Below are positions 17,801 to 24,654 of a stretch of 64,000 nucleotides of DNA, piece after piece; the stretch's first letter is position 1; each line of letters opens with the position of its first letter. The stretch is from Bryobacterales bacterium (lineage in GTDB: Bacteria > Acidobacteriota > Terriglobia > Bryobacterales > Bryobacteraceae): contig PLOR01000096.1 in NCBI GenBank assembly GCA_003142185.1, positions 1 through 64,000 of the forward strand. Reading direction: 5' to 3'. Below the pieces are notes generated by a model, which saw only the letters and a program-made list of their open reading frames with translations, was not told the origin of the DNA and did no database searches. Made by a program: the position numbers and the translations under genes.

Positions 17801-17892
17801 TCGTCTTCGGCGGGAAGGATCGCCGCACCCTCTTTATTCTTACGCAATCTTCTCTGTACGCCGTACGCACGCGGTTCGGCGGGCTAAGGTAA
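14812..17892 (+). CDS. Secreted double beta-helix (pectate-lyase-3 like) and NHL/SMP-30-type propeller protein
   Basis: A 1026-residue exported protein. After a signal peptide (residues 1-21) comes a right-handed beta-helix domain with the Gly-Asp-Gly-x-Ala-Asp-Asp-Ser-Ala-Ala-Ile-Gln-Ala-Ala entry motif (about 45-60) and Gly-x-Tyr-Arg-Val-Thr. A second copy starts near 390 (Leu-Gly-Ala-Lys-Gly-Asp-Gly-Ala-Thr-Asp-Glu-Thr). Tandem helices of this sort occur in GH55 exo-beta-1,3-glucanases. The last ~290 residues are propeller-like, with Asn-Leu-Ala-Phe-Asp-Lys-Ala-Gly-Asp-Leu and Gly-Asn-Val-Tyr-Leu-Ala repeats. It may bind or cleave a polysaccharide; the substrate is unknown. GAGAGGAAT precedes the ATG. 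Confidence 0.8.
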   Translation: MRGLIVAGIVLLGSGLPSRGASYYPVRLDDPKAVYLTQDQFLVRGDGNADDSAAIQAAVDKVQQTTGEGILFVPEGRYRVTRTIYVWPGVRLIGYGGKRPVFVLADKTPGFQQGIGCMFFFTGRRLDGSASAGRDFGVPAPPPGTVPPNSKVVDANSSTFYSAMSNIDFEIGSDNAAAVGIRFHVAQHGYLAHMDFRIGSGLAGVQDAGNEAEDLHFYGGRYGILTRKPSAAWQFTVIDSTFDGQREAAIRENEAGLTLVHDDFRNVPTAIAIDPHYSDQLWVKDARFENIGGPAILIGNENSRMTEINLENIVCHKVPVFARFRESGRQLAGAGEIYEVKALSHGLTLAAPGGAGEIETRYDAAALETLPPSTPNAIRGLPPTGEWVNLRALGAKGDGATDETALIQKAIAEHRVIYIPTGHYIVSDTLRLRPDSVLIGLHPNQTQIDIPDSTPGFQGPGPAKPLLEAPRGGDDIVTGIGISTGGINSRAVGALWMAGKDSLMDDVRFLGGHGTIGPAGERQSPYAANLFSDPDPHRRWDAQYPSLWITHGGGGTFADIWTPDTFAQAGLYISDTTTPGHIYELSAEHHVRTEVRLDHAANWEIYALQTEGEREESASAISLEIDHSKNITIANYHGYRVVRSYHPVPYAVHLYESSGIRFRNVHVDHNSAMTKCDEFGCRQQTRSGKVSFENSIVDQTNGTEVRDREFAWLDVPGNPAPSKPRGPSPVVEPGAAVEKLWGGFYNISGAAVDATGQLYFVDAHQQRIYRWSPERKDLAVVRDNPLDPVNLAFDKAGDLIVVSSGGKGLTVYSFRPDGAEDRITVLAPERSAERPGATAVLPVSYWVNGDFTNTLSTQTYEYTTLEQLFTKVVSTRMPYQYVSPDGSVFIPGDDAFVQGPAYFGYKFGYILQAFGLAIAVPGKPFYVTNESEQRTYSGSVNADGTLSGLKVFAEQGGESLTQDSAGNVYLAAGQVFVYNSAGKSIDTIPVPERPLDIVFGGKDRRTLFILTQSSLYAVRTRFGGLR

Positions 17893-17971
17893 GGTAGGAC
17901 AGGCCATCGCCTTTTGTGGCCTGTCGCCGCCGCCGGATGACAGGCGACGAAAACCGATCGCCTGTCCTACC
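17893..17971. repeat. Head-to-head pair of family 2 hairpin units
   Basis: Unit 1 (17893-17925): GGTAG, stem GACAGGCCA, 10-base loop, TGGCCTGTC. Unit 2 (17939-17971), inverted: GACAGGCGA, loop, TCGCCTGTC, CTACC. Both stems are perfect, and they differ at one position by a matched pair change. The pair begins directly after the stop codon of the beta-helix gene. Confidence 0.88.
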
Positions 17972-18214
17972 ACCGCCGCGCTCTCGACGGACAACAGGTC
18001 CCGAAGCACCAGTACGTTCATTTGGGGTAGGCGTAGTACATTTGCGCCGAAGTGGAGTTTACGGAGCGGCATGGTGTGATACCTTTGGCAGGGTCCGGCA
18101 GGTCAAGAGGGAAATTCGGCACCAAATCGAAATGGGAGCACGTGGGGAAAGCCCGGTCCGTGCACCGGGGGGATCCCGATGATTGGCAGGCCGCAGACTA
18201 AAGGAGAAAAAGGG
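17972..18214. other. Intergenic region with possible RNA structure
   Basis: No gene is supported. The part 18095-18175 contains AGAGGGAAATTCGG, a GCACG/CGTGC stem enclosing GGGGAAAGCCC, and a GC-rich run after it. Parts recall riboswitch or group II intron hairpins, but no family could be assigned. It ends in the AAAGGAG ribosome site of the next gene. Confidence 0.3.
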
Positions 18215-18979
18215 ATGCGAGAGATGCGTTTGATTCGGTGCTGCCTAGTAACAACGGCGCTTGCGATGACGATACTGTCGGTTCCATCACCGGCACAAGA
18301 ACAACAGCGGAACATAAGGTCGGTCCTGTTCGTCAAGGTCAAGGCGGATCGGGTTGGCGACTGGAAGGCCGCGGTCAAGGATTACGCGGCACTGATGAAG
18401 AAGGCGGGCGTGGAGCAGGGATTCACGGCCTGGTCGGCGCAGAGCGGGCCCGACGAGTACGCCATCGTTTGGTACTCGGCCAATTGGAAGGAACTGGATC
18501 AGAGCGGGGACCCGAAGATCAAGCCGGTAGCGGCGGATCTCGCGCGCATAATCGCCCGGTTGCAAGGCGCCAGCGCGAGCTTAGAGACCTGGGTCGATGA
18601 GATTCAACCGGACCTGGTCGTCAGGAGTAAAGAACTGCCCAAGATGGTTCGCACGGGAAGGATTCGCGTGGCGTACGGCAAGACGGACGACGTGCTTGCG
18701 ATCTTCAGAAGCGACACTCTGCCGGCGATGAAGAAGGCGGGAGTCAGCGACTTCGGCGTGGCGATTGCCCGCTTTGGTACGCCCAACAACGAGATCCACA
18801 CCTACTCGTCCTTTAACGGATGGGCGGATCTGGATGCGCCCTATGGCGTCCAGAAGGGAATGAGCGACGAAGCATACAAAGCCTATCAAGCAAAACTGCG
18901 GCCGATCGTCGAAAGTATCGAATGGACCATGTGGCGCTTCGAGCCGGACCTGAGTTACGTTCCAGAGTTGAAGCCTTAA
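18215..18979 (+). CDS. Secreted protein of unknown function
   Basis: A 254-residue protein with a clear signal peptide (basic start, a hydrophobic run ending Val-Pro-Ser-Pro-Ala-Gln). The mature part seems to hold two similar halves of about 110 residues. Each has a strand-helix pattern (Val-Leu-Phe-Val-Lys-Val-Lys-Ala-Asp and Ile-Arg-Val-Ala-Tyr-Gly-Lys-Thr-Asp, each followed by an amphipathic helix) like ferredoxin-fold dimeric alpha-beta barrel domains. I do not recognise the family with confidence. The ATG at 18215 has AAAGGAG ten bases upstream; an ATG at 18179 is in frame but would add a polar extension before the signal. Confidence 0.7.
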   Translation: MREMRLIRCCLVTTALAMTILSVPSPAQEQQRNIRSVLFVKVKADRVGDWKAAVKDYAALMKKAGVEQGFTAWSAQSGPDEYAIVWYSANWKELDQSGDPKIKPVAADLARIIARLQGASASLETWVDEIQPDLVVRSKELPKMVRTGRIRVAYGKTDDVLAIFRSDTLPAMKKAGVSDFGVAIARFGTPNNEIHTYSSFNGWADLDAPYGVQKGMSDEAYKAYQAKLRPIVESIEWTMWRFEPDLSYVPELKP

Positions 18980-19034
18980 ACAACGTACGTGCGGTGAGTT
19001 CGCGGTGGGCCGGCGACGGCTCACTGCGCTCGCT

Positions 19035-19364
19035 TCATGCCAGGGCAAGGCGGCAGATTCCATAGATGGCGAATGCGGCGATGCCGAAGGTCCATAGGCG
19101 CGGTCGCCACGGGGCATTCCAAAAGAGCGAGAACAGAAGGGCGAAGCCGAGTGGACTGAGGGCGTTGAAGTGAATCGCCTGGCTCCAGTGCCCCTTGGCG
19201 AGCGCGCAGAGGCCGCGTGTGAGGCCGCACAGAGGGCACGGCTTGCCGCTGAGCCAATAGAAAGGGCAAGCGCGAAACGAGGGCTCCGCTTGAGGCGAGG
19301 CCCAGCACAACAGCGCCAGGAGAAGGCCCGCGCCAACCAGTCGCAAGGCGGGCGAGGCGCCCAA
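19035..19364 (-). CDS. DUF2752 membrane protein
   Basis: About 109 residues with three hydrophobic segments and the family motif Cys-Pro-Phe-Tyr-Trp-Leu-Ser-Gly-Lys-Pro-Cys-Pro-Leu-Cys-Gly-Leu-Thr-Arg-Gly, then His-Phe-Asn-Ala-Leu-Ser-Pro-Leu. The function of DUF2752 is unknown. The start TTG 19364 lies 4 bases after the upstream stop, suggesting translational coupling; the frame is open further upstream inside the previous gene, so the start is uncertain. It forms an operon with the zinc-ribbon membrane protein. Confidence 0.8.
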   Translation of the reverse strand: MGASPALRLVGAGLLLALLCWASPQAEPSFRACPFYWLSGKPCPLCGLTRGLCALAKGHWSQAIHFNALSPLGFALLFSLFWNAPWRPRLWTFGIAAFAIYGICRLALA

Positions 19365-19368
19365 CCTG

Positions 19369-20067
19369 CTACAGCGCGTCGATGGTCCGCTGCTCGAATC
19401 CGACAATTTCTTTGTACGCCACGGTAATGGCTGCAATCGTCAACGGCACCGTCACCAGCAGCCCGACGACGCAGCACAGCAGCCCCAGAACATTCACCAG
19501 GAACGCCAGTATCAGGAACATGGTAAAGCCGAAATAGTCCTGCTTCACGACGGCGTGACTGGCCTGCATGGCCGGCCAGAAATCCATCCGCTTGTCCACG
19601 ATGAACAGGTAGGTGAACTTGAGCGCCGCAGCCACCACCAGTCCGGGGATGATGCAGAAAATCGTCCCAATGAACGTGAACACGCCAATCAGCAAGGTCG
19701 CCACCAGCGTCGGGATGAAATAATTGAACCCCTTGAAGAGATCCGCGAAATCGGCGCGGCGGCCCGTCATCTTCTTCATGGTGTAGATGTGGAAGCCGGT
19801 GATGAGCGCGCCTTGGATAAACGGCACTCCGTTGAGCAGGAAGAAAATCAGCGCGGCCAGGGCGTAGGTGCCCATGTCCGCCTTCACCAGATCCCAGCCG
19901 GCTCCGATCCACCGGCCGGCGTTCACTTGCACGGACGTTGGCGGCGTCCATGCGGGGGTTGGCGGCACAGCGCCGGAAGCGGCGAGAGGCCCGGCGAACG
20001 ACTGGCCGCAATTCGGACAGAACTGCTGGTCCGACCGGACTTGGGTACCGCAGCGATCGCAAAACAT
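19369..20067 (-). CDS. Zinc-ribbon membrane protein
   Basis: A 232-residue protein that begins with a zinc ribbon (Cys-Asp-Arg-Cys-Gly then Cys-Pro-Asn-Cys-Gly, residues 3-22). A Pro-rich linker follows, then a membrane domain with four or five hydrophobic segments. The arrangement resembles DUF-type glycerophosphodiester/YciC-like membrane proteins fused to a ribbon, but the role is unknown. ATG 20067 is preceded by GGAGATTCC and leaves the ribbon at the very N-terminus; the longer frame to 20139 adds only charged residues. Confidence 0.75.
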   Translation of the reverse strand: MFCDRCGTQVRSDQQFCPNCGQSFAGPLAASGAVPPTPAWTPPTSVQVNAGRWIGAGWDLVKADMGTYALAALIFFLLNGVPFIQGALITGFHIYTMKKMTGRRADFADLFKGFNYFIPTLVATLLIGVFTFIGTIFCIIPGLVVAAALKFTYLFIVDKRMDFWPAMQASHAVVKQDYFGFTMFLILAFLVNVLGLLCCVVGLLVTVPLTIAAITVAYKEIVGFEQRTIDAL

Positions 20068-20174
20068 GAAGGAATCTCCGTACCAGGATATACGATGGGA
20101 AACTGCCCGGGGTTCGCGCCGGGTGCGAGATAAAGTCACTGGCGCACGAGGCGCCGGATCGCGGGTTCATCCTT

Positions 20175-20236
20175 TTGCTTGACAAGCAACAGAATTGTCG
20201 CTATCATTTTCAATGAAGCAACAAACTTGTTGCTTC
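20175..20236 (+). promoter_or_regulatory. Promoter with two palindromes ahead of the ATPase operon
   Basis: A near-consensus sigma-70 promoter: TTGACA (20179-20184), a 17-base spacer, TATCAT (20202-20207). The -35 box sits inside a perfect palindrome, TTGCTTG-A-CAAGCAA (20175-20189). A second, GAAGCAACAA-AC-TTGTTGCTTC (20215-20236), lies in the leader. Both contain AAGCAA/TTGCTT, as expected for two sites of one dimeric regulator, or for a leader hairpin. GGAGG and the GTG start follow. Confidence 0.75.
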
Positions 20237-20253
20237 TGATTCCGGAGGTGGCA

Positions 20254-21483
20254 GTGACAGCGCGGATACTGGCGGGAGGCGTTCCGGAGCCGGACGAATT
20301 GGTCGGCCGGGACCACACGATTCGATTCATCTGGGACCAATTGCGGGGCAACAACATCCTGCTGGTGGCGCCGAGGCGTTTCGGGAAGACGGGAGTGATG
20401 AACCACCTCCTGAAGCGGACCGAGCCCGGGTACGTCGCGGTCTATCTGGATGTGGAGGATGTTCACGATCCGGAGGTGTTCTGTTCCAATCTGATTGCGG
20501 CTCTTTTGGAGCACGACAAGCTACGCGCAATCGTCAACGGCGCCAAAGCGCTGCCCAAGAAATTTCTGGAATTCGTCAGATCGCAGGTTGGCACCGTGAA
20601 GACGGAAGGCTTCGAGATCGGTCTGCGAGAGGTGGTGCCGCGGGACGAATGGAGCAGCATCACGCGGGCGTTGCTTGTAGAAATGGAGAAGGCAGAGGAT
20701 ACGGTCCTTTTCATCCTCGACGAGTTTCCGCAACTGATCGAGAACGTGGCGCGGAAGCACGGGGACGAAGCGGCCCGAGTGTTTCTCCAGTGGTTCCGGT
20801 CGCTACGCATGAGACAAAAAGACGTGCTGCGGCGCTATCGGTTTGTGCTGGGCGGTTCCACCAGCATCGACCTGACCCTGCGCCGGCTGGACGTGCCCGA
20901 TAAGCTGAACGACTTCTGCCGGGTGCCGATTGAAGCGCTCACACGGGAACACGCGGAAACGCTTCTCGACGCGCTGGCGCTAGCTTCCGGGCTGCATTTC
21001 ACGGCGGATGGGAGGGCCGCGGTGTTCGAACTCATCGCGCCGCCGGTGCCCTATTTCCTGCAGTTGTTCGTTTCGCAGATCAAGCTGGAAGAGAAGCTGA
21101 AGGACAAGGAACTCGGCAAGGAGGATGTCACCGACTTGTATCACCGCCGGGTGCTGGGGCCGACGTGCCGCGCCTACTTCGACTATTACCGGCAGCGGTT
21201 GAAGCGTTACGGGGAGAAGGGGCAGCGGGCGGCGCTGGCCGTGCTGCAGGAGGTGGCACACGCGCCTACGGGCCGGGTGTCGGACAGCGCGCTCTACGAC
21301 GTCTACCGGCGCGCGCGGGGCAAGGGGGCCACCAGTTTCGAGTTCAGCGAGATCATGGCCGATTTGGAGAGTGACTTCTATCTGCTGCTGGACCTGAAAA
21401 CCAACGAGTACGGTTTCCTGTTGCAGGTGATGCGGGACTGGTGGAAGCGGTTCAGCCGGATGGTGGGACGGAAACCGAAATAG
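20254..21483 (+). CDS. P-loop ATPase with C-terminal winged-helix region (PF01637-like)
   Basis: A 409-residue ATPase. Leu-Val-Gly-Arg-Asp (16-20) precedes the Walker A Ala-Pro-Arg-Arg-Phe-Gly-Lys-Thr (39-46). Walker B is Val-Leu-Phe-Ile-Leu-Asp-Glu-Phe-Pro (151-159), and Phe-Val-Leu-Gly-Gly-Ser-Thr-Ser is a sensor-like strand. The remainder is helical, with a winged-helix-like end. Such proteins are related to STAND/ORC-like switch ATPases, but the cellular job is unknown. The GTG at 20254 has GGAGG five bases upstream; the open frame upstream would run through the promoter. It is coupled to the next ATPase, whose ribosome site overlaps this stop. Confidence 0.8.
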   Translation: MTARILAGGVPEPDELVGRDHTIRFIWDQLRGNNILLVAPRRFGKTGVMNHLLKRTEPGYVAVYLDVEDVHDPEVFCSNLIAALLEHDKLRAIVNGAKALPKKFLEFVRSQVGTVKTEGFEIGLREVVPRDEWSSITRALLVEMEKAEDTVLFILDEFPQLIENVARKHGDEAARVFLQWFRSLRMRQKDVLRRYRFVLGGSTSIDLTLRRLDVPDKLNDFCRVPIEALTREHAETLLDALALASGLHFTADGRAAVFELIAPPVPYFLQLFVSQIKLEEKLKDKELGKEDVTDLYHRRVLGPTCRAYFDYYRQRLKRYGEKGQRAALAVLQEVAHAPTGRVSDSALYDVYRRARGKGATSFEFSEIMADLESDFYLLLDLKTNEYGFLLQVMRDWWKRFSRMVGRKPK

Positions 21484-21492
21484 GAGCGGCCG

Positions 21493-24400
21493 ATGGCATA
21501 CGCACACTTGTCGTACGATCCCTGGGAACTGGAGCGGGAGGAACGCGAGAAAAGGTTTGTAGGGCGGGAAGCGCTGCTGCAGCGAGTGATGGGTGCGGTC
21601 GCGGAGCAGCAAGGGCATGGGACGCTGCAACATTACCTGCTGCTGGGGCCGCGCGGAATCGGCAAGACAACCTTGTTGCTGACGCTGCGGGACCGGGTGC
21701 GGGACCGGCTCTCAGCGCAGTGGTGGTGTGTGCAGCTTCGCGAGGAAGAGTATTTCGTCCAAACGCTGCGCGACCTGCTGGAGCTGGTGTTGAGCGGACT
21801 GGCGGATGAGGAAGCACTGCCCGATGCGAAGGAACTGGCAGAGCGGGTGCGTGGAGAGGGGAATCCCGAGCGGAGCCTGGCGCTGGCAGTGGACGGGTTG
21901 CGCGCCTTGACAGCGAAGCATGGCAAGCGGGTGCTGCTACTGGTCGACAATTTCGACCGGGTGTTTCCGGCCACAGCGACCGGTCGCGATAAGAAGCGCG
22001 CGCCGGAGAGCGAATTCCGGTCGTTCCGGAAGCTGCTCAGCCGGGAGAGCTTTCTGATGGTGATCGGTGCGTCGGTGCGGCTGTTTGAGGAGATCGCGTC
22101 GTACGACCGGGCCTTCTTTAACTTTTTTGTGCCGGTCGAGGTCCCGAACCTGGACGATGATGAAATCTGCGAGCTGCTGCGGCGGTGCGCGGAGGTGGAG
22201 GGGAACACCAAGTTTCTGGATCAGCTTGCCGCGATGAGGGACAAGGTGCGGGCGATCACCTACATGACCGGAGGGAATCCGCGGCTGGTGGTTATGCTGT
22301 ACGATGTGCTGCGGCAGCACGAGATGGCCCCGGTGGTGCAAGCGCTGCGGGAGACGGTGGGCGGACTGACGCCGCTGCTGAAACACGTCCTCGACGACAT
22401 GCCGCGGCAGCAGAGCAAAACGTTGGATGCGCTGATGCGCCTGCAAGGAGTCGCATCGCCGAACGAGATCGCGAAGCTGGCGCGGCTGCCGCTGAACGTG
22501 GTTACCGCACAGCTCGGCAGATTGCGGGAGGGCCGGTTTCTCGCGAGTGAGGGAGAGGGGAAGGGCCGTCCGGCCACGTACCGGATATCGGATCCGATGT
22601 TTCGCACCTGGTACCAGATGCGTTATCTGCGCCCCGCGGGCCGGAGGGTGGAACTGTTTGTGGAGTTCATCCGCGCGTGGTTTTCGGTGGAGGAGCGGCG
22701 GAAGTTTCTGGATGACAAGTGGCGGGAGTTTGGAACCGGCCGGCGGCTGGGCATGGAGGCGGCGCTATCGATCCAGCATTATGCGGCCGCCCTCGAGGAC
22801 AAGCAGGAGCAGTGGGGGCACGTCCAGCATCTTGTCGAAGTCATGGTGAAGGAAGGCAGGGAGCACGAGGCTGCGATGCTGCTGGCGGAGTCAGAGGAGC
22901 CGGGCGCGTTAACTGAGAAAAGCTTCGACTCGGCAGGATACCGGCTGCTGGGAAACCAGAAGCTGGCGAAGGGTGATTTTGACGGAGCGACGGCGGCGTT
23001 TCGGGAGGCACTGCGGAAGGAGCCGGGGAACACGGCGGCGAGGCTGGGCCTGGGAGTTTGTCTAGGAAAGGCCGAGAAGAATGATTCAGCAGTGAAGGAG
23101 CTAGGACGAGTTGTCAGCTGCAAAGGTGCTCCAGCGGACCAAGTTGCAATGGCGCTCTTCTACCGCGGCCTGGTGAAGGAGCAACTCGGGGACGCGCCCG
23201 GGGCGATCGCCGACTACACGGCGGCCGCGGAATTGGCCGGTGCTCCGGTAGTCGTGGTTGCCCAGGCCCTCTCAAACCGCGGCGTCAAGAAGGGGGGACT
23301 CGGGGATGTGCAAGGGGAGATTGCCGACCACACGACAGCCGCGGAGTTGAAGAGTGCTCCGGTGAACGAAGTTGCTAGGGCGCTCGTCAACCGCGCCTTC
23401 GCGAAGGGGAAACTCGGAGACGTGCACGGGGAGATTGACGACTACACGGCGGTGGTGGAGTTGGCCGGCGCTCCGGTCGAAGGCATTGCGAGGGCACTTG
23501 TCAACCGGGGCCTCGTTAAAGGGCAACTTGGGGACGCACAGGGCGGGATTGCCGACTACACTGCAGTAGTGGAGTTGGACGGCGCTCCAGCGGACCAAGT
23601 TAGCGCGGCGCTTTTCAGCCGCGGCATTGCGAAGAGGCGACTCGGAGACACACAGGGCGAGATTGCCGACTACACTGCAGTGGTTGAGCTGGCCGGCGCT
23701 CCCATAGACCGAGTTGCCTGGACACTATTTAGCCGGGGTATTGCAAAAGGGAAGCTGGGAGACGCACGGGGGGAGATTGCGGACTACACTTCAGTGGTAG
23801 AGTTGGCCGGCGCTCCGGTGGAGGAGGTTGCCAGGGCTCTCTTCAACCGGGGCACTACCGAGTTAGTCCTTGGGGACGTGCAGGGGGCAGTTGCCGACTA
23901 CACGGCAGTGGTGGAGTTGGCTGGCGCTCCTATGGACCAAATTGCCTCCGCACAGGTGGGCCGGGGCTACGTGAAGCGGACACTCGGCGACCTACCGGGA
24001 GCGATTGCCGACTGCACGGCGGTTGTGGAGTTGGCCGGCGCCCCGTTCGAGCCAGTTGCCTGGGCGCGCCACATTTGCGGCGTCGCTCTAAGCGAACTCG
24101 GGAGAACGGAGGAAGCGATCTCATCTTTCCAACGATGCGTGGAAATGAAGGCCAGCGCGGAGACCGTTCACGGATCTTTCGCCAAACTAGCGAGCATCCT
24201 CCTCGCCAACAAGCGAGATGCCGAAGCTGCGGGTTGGATGGCGCGACTGCACGAGTTCGAAACACCGGACCTGTCGCTGGAGGCTCGGCTGGAAGCCCGA
24301 ATTCAGGTGATCGCGCAGGCTGGGACCGAACATGGCCCCGACGCCGCGGAAGCGCTGCTAGACGCGGCATTGCGCGGGGGACCAGAAGACGTTCGGGCGC

Positions 24401-24546
24401 GGCTGGAATTCTTGGGGCCGGCAATTCAGTACGCGAAGTCGGGAGACGACCTGGCGCTGTCCCGGTTGCCGGAGCGGGAACGCGACGCGGCAAAACAGAT
24501 CGCGGGCAGCATCACGAAGAAGGACGGAGGGGCGGCGAAGAAATGA
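21493..24546 (+). CDS. P-loop ATPase with winged helix and nine 38-residue TPR-like repeats
   Basis: A 1017-residue protein. Phe-Val-Gly-Arg-Glu (22-26), Walker A Gly-Pro-Arg-Gly-Ile-Gly-Lys-Thr-Thr (52-60) and Walker B Val-Leu-Leu-Leu-Val-Asp-Asn (147-153, with Asn replacing the usual Glu) form the ATPase. A winged helix follows at about 330-400. TPR-like helices begin near 470, and a regular array of nine 38-residue repeats covers 543-884. The plan (switch ATPase plus repeat sensor) is that of STAND proteins used in signalling and defence. No effector domain is visible, so an effector would have to be a partner. It lies 9 bases after the other ATPase gene. Confidence 0.8.
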   Translation: MAYAHLSYDPWELEREEREKRFVGREALLQRVMGAVAEQQGHGTLQHYLLLGPRGIGKTTLLLTLRDRVRDRLSAQWWCVQLREEEYFVQTLRDLLELVLSGLADEEALPDAKELAERVRGEGNPERSLALAVDGLRALTAKHGKRVLLLVDNFDRVFPATATGRDKKRAPESEFRSFRKLLSRESFLMVIGASVRLFEEIASYDRAFFNFFVPVEVPNLDDDEICELLRRCAEVEGNTKFLDQLAAMRDKVRAITYMTGGNPRLVVMLYDVLRQHEMAPVVQALRETVGGLTPLLKHVLDDMPRQQSKTLDALMRLQGVASPNEIAKLARLPLNVVTAQLGRLREGRFLASEGEGKGRPATYRISDPMFRTWYQMRYLRPAGRRVELFVEFIRAWFSVEERRKFLDDKWREFGTGRRLGMEAALSIQHYAAALEDKQEQWGHVQHLVEVMVKEGREHEAAMLLAESEEPGALTEKSFDSAGYRLLGNQKLAKGDFDGATAAFREALRKEPGNTAARLGLGVCLGKAEKNDSAVKELGRVVSCKGAPADQVAMALFYRGLVKEQLGDAPGAIADYTAAAELAGAPVVVVAQALSNRGVKKGGLGDVQGEIADHTTAAELKSAPVNEVARALVNRAFAKGKLGDVHGEIDDYTAVVELAGAPVEGIARALVNRGLVKGQLGDAQGGIADYTAVVELDGAPADQVSAALFSRGIAKRRLGDTQGEIADYTAVVELAGAPIDRVAWTLFSRGIAKGKLGDARGEIADYTSVVELAGAPVEEVARALFNRGTTELVLGDVQGAVADYTAVVELAGAPMDQIASAQVGRGYVKRTLGDLPGAIADCTAVVELAGAPFEPVAWARHICGVALSELGRTEEAISSFQRCVEMKASAETVHGSFAKLASILLANKRDAEAAGWMARLHEFETPDLSLEARLEARIQVIAQAGTEHGPDAAEALLDAALRGGPEDVRARLEFLGPAIQYAKSGDDLALSRLPERERDAAKQIAGSITKKDGGAAKK
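23119..24144 (+). repeat. In-frame array of nine 114-bp repeats
   Basis: Each unit encodes 38 residues with the consensus Glu-Leu-Ala-Gly-Ala-Pro-Val, Ala-Arg-Ala-Leu-x-Asn-Arg-Gly-x-x-Lys, Leu-Gly-Asp-x-x-Gly, Ile-Ala-Asp-Tyr-Thr-Ala-Val-Val. The middle units are the most alike and the first and last are diverged, as expected for an array growing by tandem duplication. Confidence 0.85.
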
Positions 24547-24590
24547 GCGGCGGGGCGGTGTCCGATGCGCGCAAGAGAATGAGAGCAGGG

Positions 24591-24628
24591 GCGCGACCAG
24601 GGGGTCGCGCGCGGACGAGGGCGTCCGC
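24591..24628. terminator. Double hairpin between convergent genes
   Basis: GCGCGACC-AGGG-GGTCGCGC (24591-24610) is followed directly by GCGGACG-AGGG-CGTCCGC (24611-24628). Both stems are perfect and both loops are AGGG. It lies between the ATPase operon and rpoN, so it could end transcripts from both sides. Confidence 0.6.
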
Positions 24629-24654
24629 CCCACGTAGGCCCGCATGCCCGGCCC

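Noticed and set aside
18095-18175. Cobalamin riboswitch or group II intron fragment in the gap before 18215
   Set aside because: Short resemblances only; the conserved cobalamin-box end and any reverse transcriptase or intron domain V are missing.
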